Shown: one piece after another, positions 38,545 through 47,098 of the stretch | How positions within the stretch are numbered: the stretch's first letter is position 1 | How the letters are laid out: the number at the start of each line of letters is the position of its first letter | Assembly (NCBI GenBank): GCA_963715485.1 | Contig: OY970244.1 | Span: 496,001 to 560,000 of the forward strand | Source of the DNA: SG8-30 sp963715485 | GTDB lineage: Bacteria; Pseudomonadota; Gammaproteobacteria; Steroidobacterales; Steroidobacteraceae | Length of the DNA stretch: 64,000 bases | Direction of reading: 5' to 3' | Notes under the pieces: generated by a model | Seen by the model: the letters and a program-made list of their open reading frames with translations, nothing else | Told to the model about the DNA's origin: nothing | The model's database searches: none | Made by a program: the position numbers and the translations under genes

Positions 38545-39576
38545 ATGCGATACATGTCATTGGTCGCTGCGCTGGCGGTCGCCGGCGCGTTCGCGATGCC
38601 GACCGCCCAGGCGGCCTGGGAGGCCCTGCCCGACACGGCCCCCGCACCTGCTGACAACCCGACCACGGCCGCCAAGGTCGAGCTCGGCAAGATGCTCTAC
38701 TTCGACCCGCGCTTCTCCTCCACCGGATCAGTGTCCTGCTTCTCCTGCCACAACGTCATGGAAGGCGGCGACGACCACATGTCCACCTCCATCGGCGTGC
38801 ACGGCCAGAAAGGCGGACGCAATGCGCCGACCGTGTGGAATGCAGCGTTCCATTCGGCCCAGTTCTGGGACGGCCGTGCCGCAACGCTCGAGGACCAGGC
38901 CAAGGGGCCGCCGGTCAACCCGATCGAGATGGGCATGGACAACCTCGGCGCGGTCATCGACCGCATCCGCGCGATCCCGGGCTACGTGCCGCACTTCGAG
39001 GCGGCCTTCGGGAAGGGCGACGTGGTCACGATGGACAATGCGGCCAGGGCGATCGCGGCCTACGAGCGGACCCTGATCACGCCGGACAGCCCGTACGACC
39101 GGTACGTGAAGGGCGACGAGGCTGCATTGACGGCACAGCAGGTTCGCGGCATGGAGGCCTTCGCCGCGACGGGCTGCACGGGCTGCCACTCGGGTGCGGT
39201 CTTCAACGGACCGGCCATGCCGGCGGGCACCGCGTTCCTGGTGAAGTTCCCGACGTTCATGGACAGCGAATACGTTGCCAGGTACGCGCTGGCCGACGAC
39301 CCGGGGCGGTTCAACGTGACCGAGGCGGAGGCCGACCGGCAGATGTGGCGCGTGCCGACGCTGCGCAACCTGCAGTACACGGCGCCCTACATGCACAACG
39401 GGGCGGTCAAGGACCTGGCCGAGGCGGTTCGCGTCATGGGTTCGACGCAACTCGGGCAGATGCTCGATGACGCACAGGTGCAGGACATGGTGGCGTTCCT
39501 GATGGCGCTTTCCGGGACCTTCCCGGAGCAGACCATGCCGCGCCTGCCGGCGACGCCGGGCGACCTGCTCGAGTAG
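38545..39576 (+). CDS. Di-haem cytochrome c peroxidase (CcpA/MauG family)
   Basis: 343 residues with a signal peptide (MRYMSLVAALAVAGAFAMPTAQA). Two haem c sites: CFSCH (about residue 65) and CTGCH (about 211). GRNAPTVWNAAF, FWDGRAATLEDQAKGP, NPIEMGMD and RVPTLRNLQYTAPYMHNG are standard in bacterial cytochrome c peroxidases. Reduces H2O2 to water in the periplasm using small cytochromes or azurins. Proximity to oxyR supports a role in peroxide defence. Confidence 0.93.
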   Translation: MRYMSLVAALAVAGAFAMPTAQAAWEALPDTAPAPADNPTTAAKVELGKMLYFDPRFSSTGSVSCFSCHNVMEGGDDHMSTSIGVHGQKGGRNAPTVWNAAFHSAQFWDGRAATLEDQAKGPPVNPIEMGMDNLGAVIDRIRAIPGYVPHFEAAFGKGDVVTMDNAARAIAAYERTLITPDSPYDRYVKGDEAALTAQQVRGMEAFAATGCTGCHSGAVFNGPAMPAGTAFLVKFPTFMDSEYVARYALADDPGRFNVTEAEADRQMWRVPTLRNLQYTAPYMHNGAVKDLAEAVRVMGSTQLGQMLDDAQVQDMVAFLMALSGTFPEQTMPRLPATPGDLLE

Positions 39577-39614
39577 CAACGGCTGGCGGCCTTCCCCCCG
39601 CCGTCCAGCCACTC

Positions 39615-39647
39615 GAGGGCGGCTGCCTTCTCCCGGCAGCCGCCCTC
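39615..39647 (+). terminator. Terminator after the peroxidase gene
   Basis: A perfect 13-bp stem (39615-39627 with 39635-39647, GAGGGCGGCTGCC and its complement, 7-nt loop) followed by ATCTTCCTCACCTTCC, 39 nt after the stop. Confidence 0.75.
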
Positions 39648-39835
39648 ATCTTCCTCACCTTCCTGCAATCACCGCGACCGCTGCGGCCTGGCCGGACCGG
39701 CCTGCGGTGCTGGCGGCCGGTTGGCAATCGGCCTGCGTGGCGGTTAGGCTGCCGCGGGCCTCGGGGGACGGCCATCAAGTCGCGCCCCGCGGCGCAAGGA
39801 CCTGCAATTACGAACGACTCAAGGAGGGGATGCAC

Positions 39836-40105
39836 ATGAATTTCATCATATGGCTGATCGTCGGTGGACTGATCGGCTGGGTCGCCAGCAAGATCATGAA
39901 CACCGACGCCCAGCAGGGGATCTTCATGAACATCGTCGTCGGCATCGTCGGGGCGATGCTCGGCGGATGGCTGATCTCGCCGTTGATCGGCGCCGGCTCT
40001 GTGAACCAGGGGGATTTCAGCCTCGGCGGGCTGTTCGTCTCGCTCGTTGGCGCGGTGATCCTGCTGGCGATCGTGAACTTCTTCCGCCGCGGCAAGGTTC
40101 GCTAG
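39836..40105 (+). CDS. GlsB/YeaQ/YmgE-family membrane protein
   Basis: 89 residues from ATG 39836 (AAGGAGGGG 7 nt upstream; another ATG two codons earlier). Three membrane helices with the family's LIVGGLIGWVASKIM and NIVVGIVGAMLGGWLISPL signatures and a short basic tail. Inner-membrane stress protein, formerly called transglycosylase-associated; its biochemical role is not known. A hairpin of 9-bp arms (40115-40123 and 40136-40144) lies between it and the convergent cytochrome gene. Confidence 0.85.
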   Translation: MNFIIWLIVGGLIGWVASKIMNTDAQQGIFMNIVVGIVGAMLGGWLISPLIGAGSVNQGDFSLGGLFVSLVGAVILLAIVNFFRRGKVR

Positions 40106-40114
40106 CGGATACGT

Positions 40115-40144
40115 GCCGGGCGGTGGCGCAGGCCGCCGCCCGGC
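40115..40144. terminator. Hairpin between convergent genes
   Basis: Arms GCCGGGCGG (40115-40123) and its complement (40136-40144) with a 12-nt loop, between the GlsB gene and the cytochrome c gene that converges on it. There is no T-run, so function is uncertain. Confidence 0.4.
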
Positions 40145-40152
40145 GCCTGCGG

Positions 40153-41223
40153 TCACCAGCCCTTGAAGAAGCTGCCGTCGGCGAAGTCCCACAGCAGGTT
40201 GAGGTGTGCGCGATAGTCGTATGACTGGTCGCTGAGCGGCAGCTCGATGCCCAGGTTCAACGCGACGTGGCCGCCACGGGTGAGCCCGATGCGCACCTGC
40301 GGCACCACGGTGAACTGCACACGGTCACCGCCCTGGTCCTCGAACGGGACCACGGCCGTCAGCTCCAGCCCGCCGAACACGCGCCGCGGCCACGGCGTCC
40401 ACTGGTAGTGGACGATGCCGGCCCACTCGAGCTCGCCGTCGCCCGCGTCATCCGTCGGGATGATCGCGCGCAGGCTGGACTGGAGGATCCACGCATCGCC
40501 GAGCACCTGGCCGTAGGCGAGGTAGGGAATGATCTCCTCGCTGGCGTCGCTGTCGGTCGGAATCGCCACCATGAGCGCGCCGGAGAGGATCGACGCCCGC
40601 TCGCGGTTCCAGTACAGCGCGTGCTTGTAGCCGAGTTCCACCACGGTGACCTCGCTGTCGGCACCGTCGTCCTCGTGGATGACCTCGAGCATCACCTGGC
40701 CGCGCTTCCCGATCCGCTTCTCGATCTCGATGACGTTGCGCCACACGTCGTCACCGTCGCGGTCGGTCCAGCGCGACTTCCACACCACCTCGTCCTCGGG
40801 GAAAGCCTTCTTGGTGCGGATCGGCAGGAAGAAGTTCATCTCGCCGGGCGGGTAGCCGCTGGTGTCCACCAGCGTCTTCACGTAGGCCACGACGTCGGTG
40901 ACCTCCTCGTCCGAGAGCGCCCCGCCCTGGGCCGGCATCTGCGCCGACAGGCCCATGGCGTGGCCGCCGTGCCTGACGACCATCTCCCAGTCGCCGGCGG
41001 GTTCACGGCTGTTGAACAGCGGATCCGAAAGGTCGGCCGGCTGCGGGTCGAAGGCCTGGACCACGGGGTTGGACGGGTCCGGCTTGCCGGTCGCGCCGTG
41101 ACAGGTCGCGCAGACCGTCTCGAAGGTGCGCTGGCCGGCTGCCAGGTCGGCGGCCTGTGACGGCACCGCGAGCAGCGGGATCAGGCAGAGTCCTGCGAAG
41201 CGAGCGAATTTCTTCCACGACAT
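40153..41223 (-). CDS. Cytochrome c fused to a beta-rich, barrel-like domain
   Basis: 356 residues. Signal peptide (MSWKKFARFAGLCLIPLLAVPSQA), then a mono-haem c domain (CATCHGATG at residue 38, with the distal GLSAQMPAQGGAL Met ligand and TDVVAYVKTL helix). From about residue 130 to the end the protein is made of alternating strands (VMLEVIHEDD, VTVVELGYKHAL, VFGGLELTAVVPF, HVALNLGIELPLSDQ), ending in a terminal Trp, as in outer-membrane or porin-like barrels. So it may place a haem at the outer membrane for electron passage; that function is inferred. No frameshift. It has a PmrA-type box upstream. Confidence 0.8.
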   Translation of the reverse strand: MSWKKFARFAGLCLIPLLAVPSQAADLAAGQRTFETVCATCHGATGKPDPSNPVVQAFDPQPADLSDPLFNSREPAGDWEMVVRHGGHAMGLSAQMPAQGGALSDEEVTDVVAYVKTLVDTSGYPPGEMNFFLPIRTKKAFPEDEVVWKSRWTDRDGDDVWRNVIEIEKRIGKRGQVMLEVIHEDDGADSEVTVVELGYKHALYWNRERASILSGALMVAIPTDSDASEEIIPYLAYGQVLGDAWILQSSLRAIIPTDDAGDGELEWAGIVHYQWTPWPRRVFGGLELTAVVPFEDQGGDRVQFTVVPQVRIGLTRGGHVALNLGIELPLSDQSYDYRAHLNLLWDFADGSFFKGW

Positions 41224-41311
41224 GGCGGGTCCTCCTGCCCGCGATGCTCGGTAGCGGGGCAGGGGTGCGCAATCGTGGCATGTGCCACGGCGTTTCGCGC
41301 CAGACGCGGCG

Positions 41312-41329
41312 TCTTAAGCGAATCTTAAG
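41312..41329 (-). promoter_or_regulatory. Tandem TCTTAAG boxes (PmrA/QseB-type site)
   Basis: TCTTAAG at 41312-41318 and 41323-41329, exactly 11 nt apart, i.e. CTTAAG-N5-CTTAAG. This matches the known box of PmrA/BasR and QseB response regulators. It lies about 90 nt before the cytochrome c start and just 19 nt from the ggt stop, so it belongs with the cytochrome gene. Confidence 0.6.
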
Positions 41330-41347
41330 GAAGCGGACCGGACCGAC

Positions 41348-43093
41348 TCAGTCCAGGGTGCGCCACTGACCCTCGCGCCGAGGGTCCGCCGCACCGTCCA
41401 CGGTGCCGTCCGGGCGCAGGATGAAGCCGTGCAGCCCGGATTCCTCGCCGCGCCCCGGCTTCACCTCGATGCCGAGGTCCTTCAGCTCCGCGAGGGCTTC
41501 CGGTGCGAATTTCTTCGCCTCGCCGAAGTAGCTGGTGCCGGAGGCGATCACGTTCGGCAGGTCGATCGCCTGCTGCATGGACAGGTCCCAGGCCAGCACG
41601 CCGAGCAACGCCTTCGCGTTGTAGGCGAGGATGGCCGACCCGCCCGGCGAGCCCAGCGCCGCCAGCAGCCTCCCTTCCCGGTCGAGGACGATCACCGGGG
41701 ACATCGAGGACCGCGGCCGCTTGCCGCCGGCGACGGCGTTGGCCACCGGCCTGCCGTCCTGTACCGGGCGGAAGGAGAAATCGGTCAGTTCGTTGTTGAG
41801 GAAGAATCCGTCGACCGCCCGGCCGGAACCGAACAGCGACTCCACCGTGGTGGTCACGGACACGGCGTTGCCGGCCGCGTCGAGGATCACGAAGTGGCTG
41901 GTGCCGGTGGCCTCGCGCGTGGCATCGCGCCCGCGTTCCACGCCGGCCGGCCGGCCGGGCGCCGGCGCCGGCCCGGCGACACCCAGGATGGTGCCGGCAC
42001 GGGCCTCCACGTATTCCGGCTCGAGCAGCCCCGCGACGGGCACGTCGACGAACGCCGGGTCCGCGACGTACTCGTTGCGGTCGGCATACATCAGGCGGCT
42101 CGCCTCGGCGAACAGGAACCAGGCCTGGGGATCCTGGGGACCCAGTTCCGCGATCTCGGTGCGCTCGAGGATGGCGAGCACCTGCAGCAGCGACACGCCG
42201 CTGGACGGCGGCGGCGGCACGCAGACGACGTAGACGAGGTAAGGCCCGCACAGCGCCGGGTCGACGCGCGGCTGGTAGGCATCGAAATCGGCCTGCACCA
42301 GCGTGCCGGGCAGCGGGTCGGCATGCGTGCGCTCGATGATCCTTGTCGAGACCGGCGGCTCGAGCAGCGCGCGGGGACCGCGCGCGGCCAGGTGCTTCAG
42401 CGTGCGTGCGTAGGCCGGGTTGCTGAACCGGTCGCCGGCCTGGATGGGCTGGCCGTCGGGCCGGCTGAACAGTGCGCGGGCGTCCTCGAGCTTCGCCTGC
42501 GGCCAGTCGCCGTTGGCGAACCGCGCGAGGCGCGCCGGGGTCTCGATGCCCTCCTCGGCGGCGCGAATGGCCGGGTCCATCAAGGTCGGCCAGGGCAGCT
42601 TGCCGAAGCGCGCGTGTGCCTCGCCGAGCATGGGCATGACGCCGGGTACGCCGGTCGAGCGCCCGCTGACCACGCCTTCGCGCCAGGGCATCGGCTCGCC
42701 GTCGGCGTTGAGGAACATGCCGGGTGTAGCGCCCTGCGGCGCCGTCTCGCGGCCGTCGAAGGCGGTGACCTGGCCGGTGGCAGCGTCGTAGTGCATCAGG
42801 AAGGCGCCACCACCGATGCCGGAGCTCTGCGGCTCGACGAGCCCGAGCATGGCCTGCACCGCCACGGCCGCGTCCACCGCGCTGCCGCCGGCGCGCAGGA
42901 TCTCGAGCCCGGCCTCGACGGCATACGGGTTCGCCGCGGCCACCCCGGCGGGGGACCGGGGTGCGCTGACCGGGGCGGTTGGTGTCGCGGTGGAGACGGC
43001 TGCGTCGCGCACCGCGGCCGGCTGGCAGGCGGCCAGCGCGAAGGCGATGCAGGCAGGGGCGATGAGACGCAGGCGAGGCGGATGGTCGATCAT
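41348..43093 (-). CDS. ggt: Gamma-glutamyltransferase lipoprotein
   Basis: 581 residues. Lipobox in FALAAC. The conserved substrate-binding parts are SGIGGGAFLMHYD and DGRETAP near the N-terminus. The precursor is cut before the catalytic Thr in GTSHFVILDAAGNAVSVTTT; the small-subunit motifs NNELTDFSF and SMSPVIV, and ALGSPGGS, follow. It hydrolyses or transfers gamma-glutamyl groups of glutathione in the periplasm, here as a lipid-anchored form. Starts with ATG at 43093; the gap to the divergent gene holds an operator-like palindrome. Confidence 0.92.
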   Translation of the reverse strand: MIDHPPRLRLIAPACIAFALAACQPAAVRDAAVSTATPTAPVSAPRSPAGVAAANPYAVEAGLEILRAGGSAVDAAVAVQAMLGLVEPQSSGIGGGAFLMHYDAATGQVTAFDGRETAPQGATPGMFLNADGEPMPWREGVVSGRSTGVPGVMPMLGEAHARFGKLPWPTLMDPAIRAAEEGIETPARLARFANGDWPQAKLEDARALFSRPDGQPIQAGDRFSNPAYARTLKHLAARGPRALLEPPVSTRIIERTHADPLPGTLVQADFDAYQPRVDPALCGPYLVYVVCVPPPPSSGVSLLQVLAILERTEIAELGPQDPQAWFLFAEASRLMYADRNEYVADPAFVDVPVAGLLEPEYVEARAGTILGVAGPAPAPGRPAGVERGRDATREATGTSHFVILDAAGNAVSVTTTVESLFGSGRAVDGFFLNNELTDFSFRPVQDGRPVANAVAGGKRPRSSMSPVIVLDREGRLLAALGSPGGSAILAYNAKALLGVLAWDLSMQQAIDLPNVIASGTSYFGEAKKFAPEALAELKDLGIEVKPGRGEESGLHGFILRPDGTVDGAADPRREGQWRTLD

Positions 43094-43119
43094 CGTGCAG
43101 GCCTGTCCGACTTGACTGT

Positions 43120-43141
43120 TATGGTGTTATAGCACACCATA
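43120..43141. promoter_or_regulatory. Operator-like palindrome TATGGTGT-N6-ACACCATA
   Basis: Perfect 8-bp arms (43120-43127 and 43134-43141) around TATAGC, in the divergent gap between ggt and the next gene. It lies just after a TTGACT (43112-43117) that could be a -35 box for the plus-strand gene, so a bound repressor would block it. The protein is unknown. Confidence 0.5.
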
Positions 43142-43175
43142 TCTCAAGTCAGTTTCTTGTTGAGGAGTGATGCCA

Positions 43176-44010
43176 ATGCTCAAGCCTATCGCGTTTGCGG
43201 CCCTGGCCGCGACATGCCTGACGCTACTGGCACCGCGAGCCGAGCGCGGCGCTGCCCGAGACGTTGGCCAAGGCGCTCGAGGGTGCCGAGATGGACACGC
43301 TCGACGGCTGGGCCTTTCGCAAGACCACGCTGGTGGACGCCATGGACGAGCCTGCGGTCAAGCTGGTCACCCTGTGGGACCCGTCGAAGCCGGAAGGCCA
43401 GCAATGCACGGTCGTCTCCGTCGATGTGCTCGGGAAGGCCAGGGAGGGCGCCGTGGACAAGGACCCTTGCGACGAGGACCACGACCGCGAGGTCTACGGC
43501 GGCCTGCGGGAACTGCTGGCCGATGCGACCATCGAGAAGATCGGGGAGGACGACGAGTCGGTGACCTACTCGATCGAGCCCTCGGACAAGAAACGTGGGT
43601 TCAGGATGGGCAGCATCAACATCGACATGGACGAGGAGGACATCGAGCGGCTGGCCGGGACCGTCGAGGTCGCGAAGACCGGCATGAGTGCGCCCTACGT
43701 ACGCCGGGTCTCTTTCAAGCTGAAGGAGCCGGCCGGCAACCTGGTGGCGAAGCTGCGCAAGCTCGACTTGACCTACACCTACGGCGTGGACGAGGCCACG
43801 GGCGCCAAGCTGATGAACGGGATGGCGCTCGACATGGACCTCAACCTGTTCACGCTGCTGAACGTGACCACCAAGGTGATCTCCCGCTACGACGAATTCC
43901 GCCGTCGGAGTGAGGCCTTCCGGGTCGGTCGCTGCCCGGCCGGATCGGGGCCCGGGACCCGGTGTCCGGGATGGGTTGACAGGACCGGCGCGGGGCGGTT
44001 GACTGCCTGA
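43176..44010 (+). CDS. Exported protein of unknown function, one frameshift
   Basis: About 277 residues. ATG 43176 has TTGAGGAG 8 nt upstream; a signal peptide (MLKPIAFAALAATCLTLLAP) is in that frame, and the body is one base further on (break near 43240). Body: acidic N-part (ALEGAEMDTLDGWAF), CTVVSVDVLG, DPCDEDHDREVYGG and a strand-rich end (RRVSFKLKEPAGNLVAKL, LDLTYTYGVDEATG). The last 30 residues are poor in structure. A stop in the signal frame at 43913 gives a cleaner end after YDEF, so a second shift is possible. Not a family I recognise. Confidence 0.6.
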
Positions 44011-44026
44011 CCGGTACCATTACAAG
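43999..44026 (+). promoter_or_regulatory. Sigma-70 promoter of the dienelactone hydrolase gene
   Basis: TTGACT (43999-44004), 16-nt spacer, TACAAG (44021-44026); the ATG is at 44041, giving a very short leader. It overlaps the end of the previous gene. Confidence 0.5.
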
Positions 44027-44040
44027 AACGGCAGGCTCAC

Positions 44041-44778
44041 ATGGCAGCGGACATCCGGACGGAAACGGTCACCTATACGGCCGGCGGCGCGACCCTGGTC
44101 AGCTACCTTGCCTGGGATGCCTCGCAAGAGGGCCCGCGGCCCGGCATCGTGGTCTTCGGCGAGTGGTGGGGGCTGAACGACTACCAGAAGCGCCGCGCGC
44201 GGCAACTTGCCGAACTCGGCTACGTGGCGCTGGCCGCCGACATGTACGGGGACGGCAAGACGGCAGCGGATGCCGCCGAGGCCGGCACCCTGATGAACGG
44301 CCTGTTCGCCGACATGGATGCCACCAGCACGAAGGTGCGCGCCGCGGTCGACCAGCTGGCGCGACGCCCGGAGGTGGACGCTTCGCGCCTCGGCGCCATG
44401 GGCTACTGCCTCGGCGGCGCGCTGGCGCTGCACGCGGCGCGCCTGGGGCTCGACCTGCGCGGGGTGGCCAGTTTCCACGGGTCGCTGGGCAAGACGCACG
44501 CGGCGGTCAAGGGCGACATCAAGGCGAAGGTGCTCGTCTGCCACGGCGAGGACGACGGCTTCGTCTCGGCCGAGGAACAGGCGGGCTTCCGCGAGGAAAT
44601 GGACGAACTGGGCGTGGACTACAAGTTCGTCGCCTATCCGGGTGCCAAGCACGGTTTCACCAATCCGGATGCCACCGAGAACGGCAAGAAGTACAACCTG
44701 CCGCTTGCCTATAACGAGGCGGTGGACCGCGAGTCCTGGCAGGAGATGAAGGCGTTCTGGAGCGAGGTGCTGGACTGA
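44041..44778 (+). CDS. Dienelactone hydrolase family protein
   Basis: 245 residues, alpha/beta fold. VVFGEWWGLNDYQKRRARQL near the N-terminus, GYCLGGALALH with nucleophile Cys (the DLH-type G-x-C-x-G), CHGEDDGFVSAEE with the Asp, and YPGAKHGFTNPDA with the His: a Cys-Asp-His triad. Likely cytosolic carboxymethylenebutenolidase-like hydrolase. No other beta-ketoadipate or chlorocatechol genes lie near, so the physiological substrate may be different. Confidence 0.88.
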   Translation: MAADIRTETVTYTAGGATLVSYLAWDASQEGPRPGIVVFGEWWGLNDYQKRRARQLAELGYVALAADMYGDGKTAADAAEAGTLMNGLFADMDATSTKVRAAVDQLARRPEVDASRLGAMGYCLGGALALHAARLGLDLRGVASFHGSLGKTHAAVKGDIKAKVLVCHGEDDGFVSAEEQAGFREEMDELGVDYKFVAYPGAKHGFTNPDATENGKKYNLPLAYNEAVDRESWQEMKAFWSEVLD

Positions 44779-44868
44779 GCGCTGCCCCGGCCCTGGCCGG
44801 GCGCGACGCCTTTTCGCGGCGGCTCCCTCCGACGGGAGGGTTCGCGTCCTGCGGGGGGCGGTGACTGA

Positions 44869-44898
44869 TTGGATATGGGTGTTGCGCTAACGCATACT
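44869..44898 (+). promoter_or_regulatory. Possible promoter of the DUF1538 operon
   Basis: TTGGAT (44869-44874), 18-nt spacer, CATACT (44893-44898), only 8 nt before the ATG at 44907. Moderate match to sigma-70 boxes; a start at the ATG or very close is implied. Confidence 0.35.
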
Positions 44899-44906
44899 CC
44901 CGGGCA

Positions 44907-46718
44907 ATGAAACAGCCGCCCTCACCGGGTCCCGGCATGGCGGGCCGCAGATACCGCTACGCTGATGTGCTGCGCGCCACGGCAGCGGAACGCGGCGTGT
45001 CCCTGCAGCGCCTCTTCCCCGAGCCCGAGCGCGACGAGTCAGGCCGGATCACGCGCATCAAGCCACCCGTGTCGAAGGTCTCGACACGCGAGGTCGTGCA
45101 GCTGCTGCGGCCCTACGTTTCGTCGCGATTCATGGAGCAGGCGAAGGCCGTCGTCCCGCTGGCCGTGTACCTGATCCTGTTCCAGCTGCTCATCCTGCGG
45201 CAGGTATTCGCCGAGCCCTGGGTGATCACCGCGGGCCTGTTCGCGGTCATCGTCGGGCTGATGTTCTTCATGGAAGGCCTCAAGCTGGGGCTGATGCCGT
45301 TCGGTACCATCATCGGCGACAGGTTGCCCCGCAAGTCGCCCCTGCCGCTGGTGCTGCTGGTTACGCTGGTCCTTGGCATCGGGGTCACCTTCGCCGAGCC
45401 GGCTATCGGCGCGCTGAAGACCGCGGGGCAGAATGTCTCGGTCGAACGCGCCCCCTACCTGTATGCCTTGCTCAACGACTGGGCCAGTGAACTGGTCCTG
45501 GTAGTGGGGGCGAGTGTCGGACTCGCGGCGGTCGTCGGCACGCTGCGTTTCCTGAACGGGTGGAGCCTCAAGCCCCTGATCTACGCCGCGGTCGTGCCTG
45601 TCCTGGGGCTGAGCCTCTATGTGGCCAGCGACCCCGATCTGCGCACGGCGCTCGGCCTTGCCTGGGACACGGGCGCTGTCACCACCGGACCGGTCACCGT
45701 GCCGCTGGTGCTGTCGCTGGGTATCGGCATTGCCGCAGCGGCGGGGCGAGGCAGCGGCGGCCTGTCGGGCTTCGGTATCGTCACGCTGGCATCGCTGTTT
45801 CCGGTTGGCGGCGTATTGCTGCTGCTGCTGTATGTGGCCGCAACGGTCTCGCCTGCCGAGATCGTTCAGGCTGCGGCAAGCCAGGCCGCGGCCGCGCCGC
45901 TCGCCTGGCACGAGCAAAGCCCCGGCCTGGAAGTGATCCTCGGTATCCGCGCCATCCTGCCACTGGTGCTGTTCCTGTTCCTGGTGCTGCGGCTCATCCT
46001 CAGGGAGCGGCTGCCGCATCGCGACGAGATCTTCCTGGGCATCGCCCTCACGATCATCGGCATGTGCATCTTCAACCTCGGCCTGACCTACGGGCTCTCG
46101 CGGCTCGGTGGCAGCGCCGGCTCGCTGGTGCCTACCGCGTTCATGCAGGTGGAAGGCGTGGAGAACTCACCGTTGTATCTTTATGGGGTGGGGCTGACGC
46201 TGGCGCTGGTGTTCGCCTGGGTGCTGGGCTTCGGTGCGACGATCGCCGAGCCGGCGCTGAACGCGCTGGGCATCACCGCGGAGCAGTTGACCAACGGCGT
46301 CTTCAAGAAGCGCACCCTGATCATCTCCGTGTCGCTGGGCGTGGCCTTCGGCATCGCCCTCGGCCTGATGAAGCTGATATTCGACCTGCCGTTGATCTGG
46401 CTGGTCGTGCCTGGATACCTGCTCGCCATGGTCCTGACATTCTTCTCGACCGAGGAGTTCGTCAATGTGGCATGGGACAGTGCGGGTGTGACGACGGGGC
46501 CGATCACGGTGCCGCTGGTCCTTGCGATGGGACTCGGTTTCGGCAACGCCACGCAGGCGGTCGAGGGCTTCGGCATCCTCGCCATGGCCTCCATAGGCCC
46601 GATCATCACGGTCATGGTCACGGGGCTGTGGTCGCGTTACCAGGCGGCGAAGCAGGTGCGCGCGGCGCTGTCAGAAGGACGGGAGACCGGTGGGGAACTG
46701 GCGGGAGACCTGGTATGA
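44907..46718 (+). CDS. DUF1538 membrane protein (two internal repeats)
   Basis: 603 residues with a soluble N-terminal part of about 80 residues and 14 or so membrane helices. The family core occurs twice: VTFAEPAIGALKTAG ... AWDTGAVTTGPVTVPLVLSLG and ATIAEPALNALGITA ... AWDSAGVTTGPITVPLVLAMG. Each has the AEPA and the TTGP-(V/I)-TVPLVL signatures, so the protein is a tandem duplication with likely two-fold symmetry, as in many transporters. The A-E-P-A and D-T/S-A-G-V-T-T-G-P motifs in the membrane suggest a cation or anion path. The start is not certain (44907 or 44937); there is no clear ribosome site. The stop overlaps the next start. Function is unknown in the family. Confidence 0.87.
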   Translation: MKQPPSPGPGMAGRRYRYADVLRATAAERGVSLQRLFPEPERDESGRITRIKPPVSKVSTREVVQLLRPYVSSRFMEQAKAVVPLAVYLILFQLLILRQVFAEPWVITAGLFAVIVGLMFFMEGLKLGLMPFGTIIGDRLPRKSPLPLVLLVTLVLGIGVTFAEPAIGALKTAGQNVSVERAPYLYALLNDWASELVLVVGASVGLAAVVGTLRFLNGWSLKPLIYAAVVPVLGLSLYVASDPDLRTALGLAWDTGAVTTGPVTVPLVLSLGIGIAAAAGRGSGGLSGFGIVTLASLFPVGGVLLLLLYVAATVSPAEIVQAAASQAAAAPLAWHEQSPGLEVILGIRAILPLVLFLFLVLRLILRERLPHRDEIFLGIALTIIGMCIFNLGLTYGLSRLGGSAGSLVPTAFMQVEGVENSPLYLYGVGLTLALVFAWVLGFGATIAEPALNALGITAEQLTNGVFKKRTLIISVSLGVAFGIALGLMKLIFDLPLIWLVVPGYLLAMVLTFFSTEEFVNVAWDSAGVTTGPITVPLVLAMGLGFGNATQAVEGFGILAMASIGPIITVMVTGLWSRYQAAKQVRAALSEGRETGGELAGDLV

Positions 46719-47098
46719 GTGCGGATTCGATCACTTACCTGACCGACGCTGTCCTGGTCACCGTCGTCGTAACGGCGGGGCGCGCGGACGATGTCCTCAA
46801 GGCCGCGCGGGCTGTCGGTGCCGCGGGCGGCTTCGTGCACCTCGCGCGCGGGACTGGCGCACGCGAGCGGCTGGGACTGCTTGGCATCACGGTGGAGGCG
46901 GAGAAAGAGGTGATCACCCTGGTGGTGCCCGCGGACTTCGAGGAACTGCTGTGCGCGACGGTCTACCGGGCCGGCGGCCTGGGCACGCCCGGCAGTGGCT
47001 TCCTGTACGTCACCCCGATCGAGAGGCTGGCGACCTACGTGCCCGATGAAGCACTGCAGCGCCTGGCGGGACAGCAGCAGGGAGCAGGTGATGGCTGA
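46715..47098 (+). CDS. PII-family signalling protein, partner of DUF1538
   Basis: 127 residues, ATGA overlap with DUF1538. VLVTVVVTAGRADDVLKAARAVGAAGGFVHLARGTG is the GlnB-like beta-alpha-beta with the R-G-T-G nucleotide loop; VITLVVPADFEELLCATVYRAGGL is the second half; ends GSGFLYVTPIERLATYV. It lacks the standard T-loop tyrosine environment. PII-like proteins commonly gate a neighbouring transporter (as GlnK for AmtB or SbtB for SbtA), so regulating DUF1538 is the likely role. Confidence 0.82.
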   Translation: MSADSITYLTDAVLVTVVVTAGRADDVLKAARAVGAAGGFVHLARGTGARERLGLLGITVEAEKEVITLVVPADFEELLCATVYRAGGLGTPGSGFLYVTPIERLATYVPDEALQRLAGQQQGAGDG

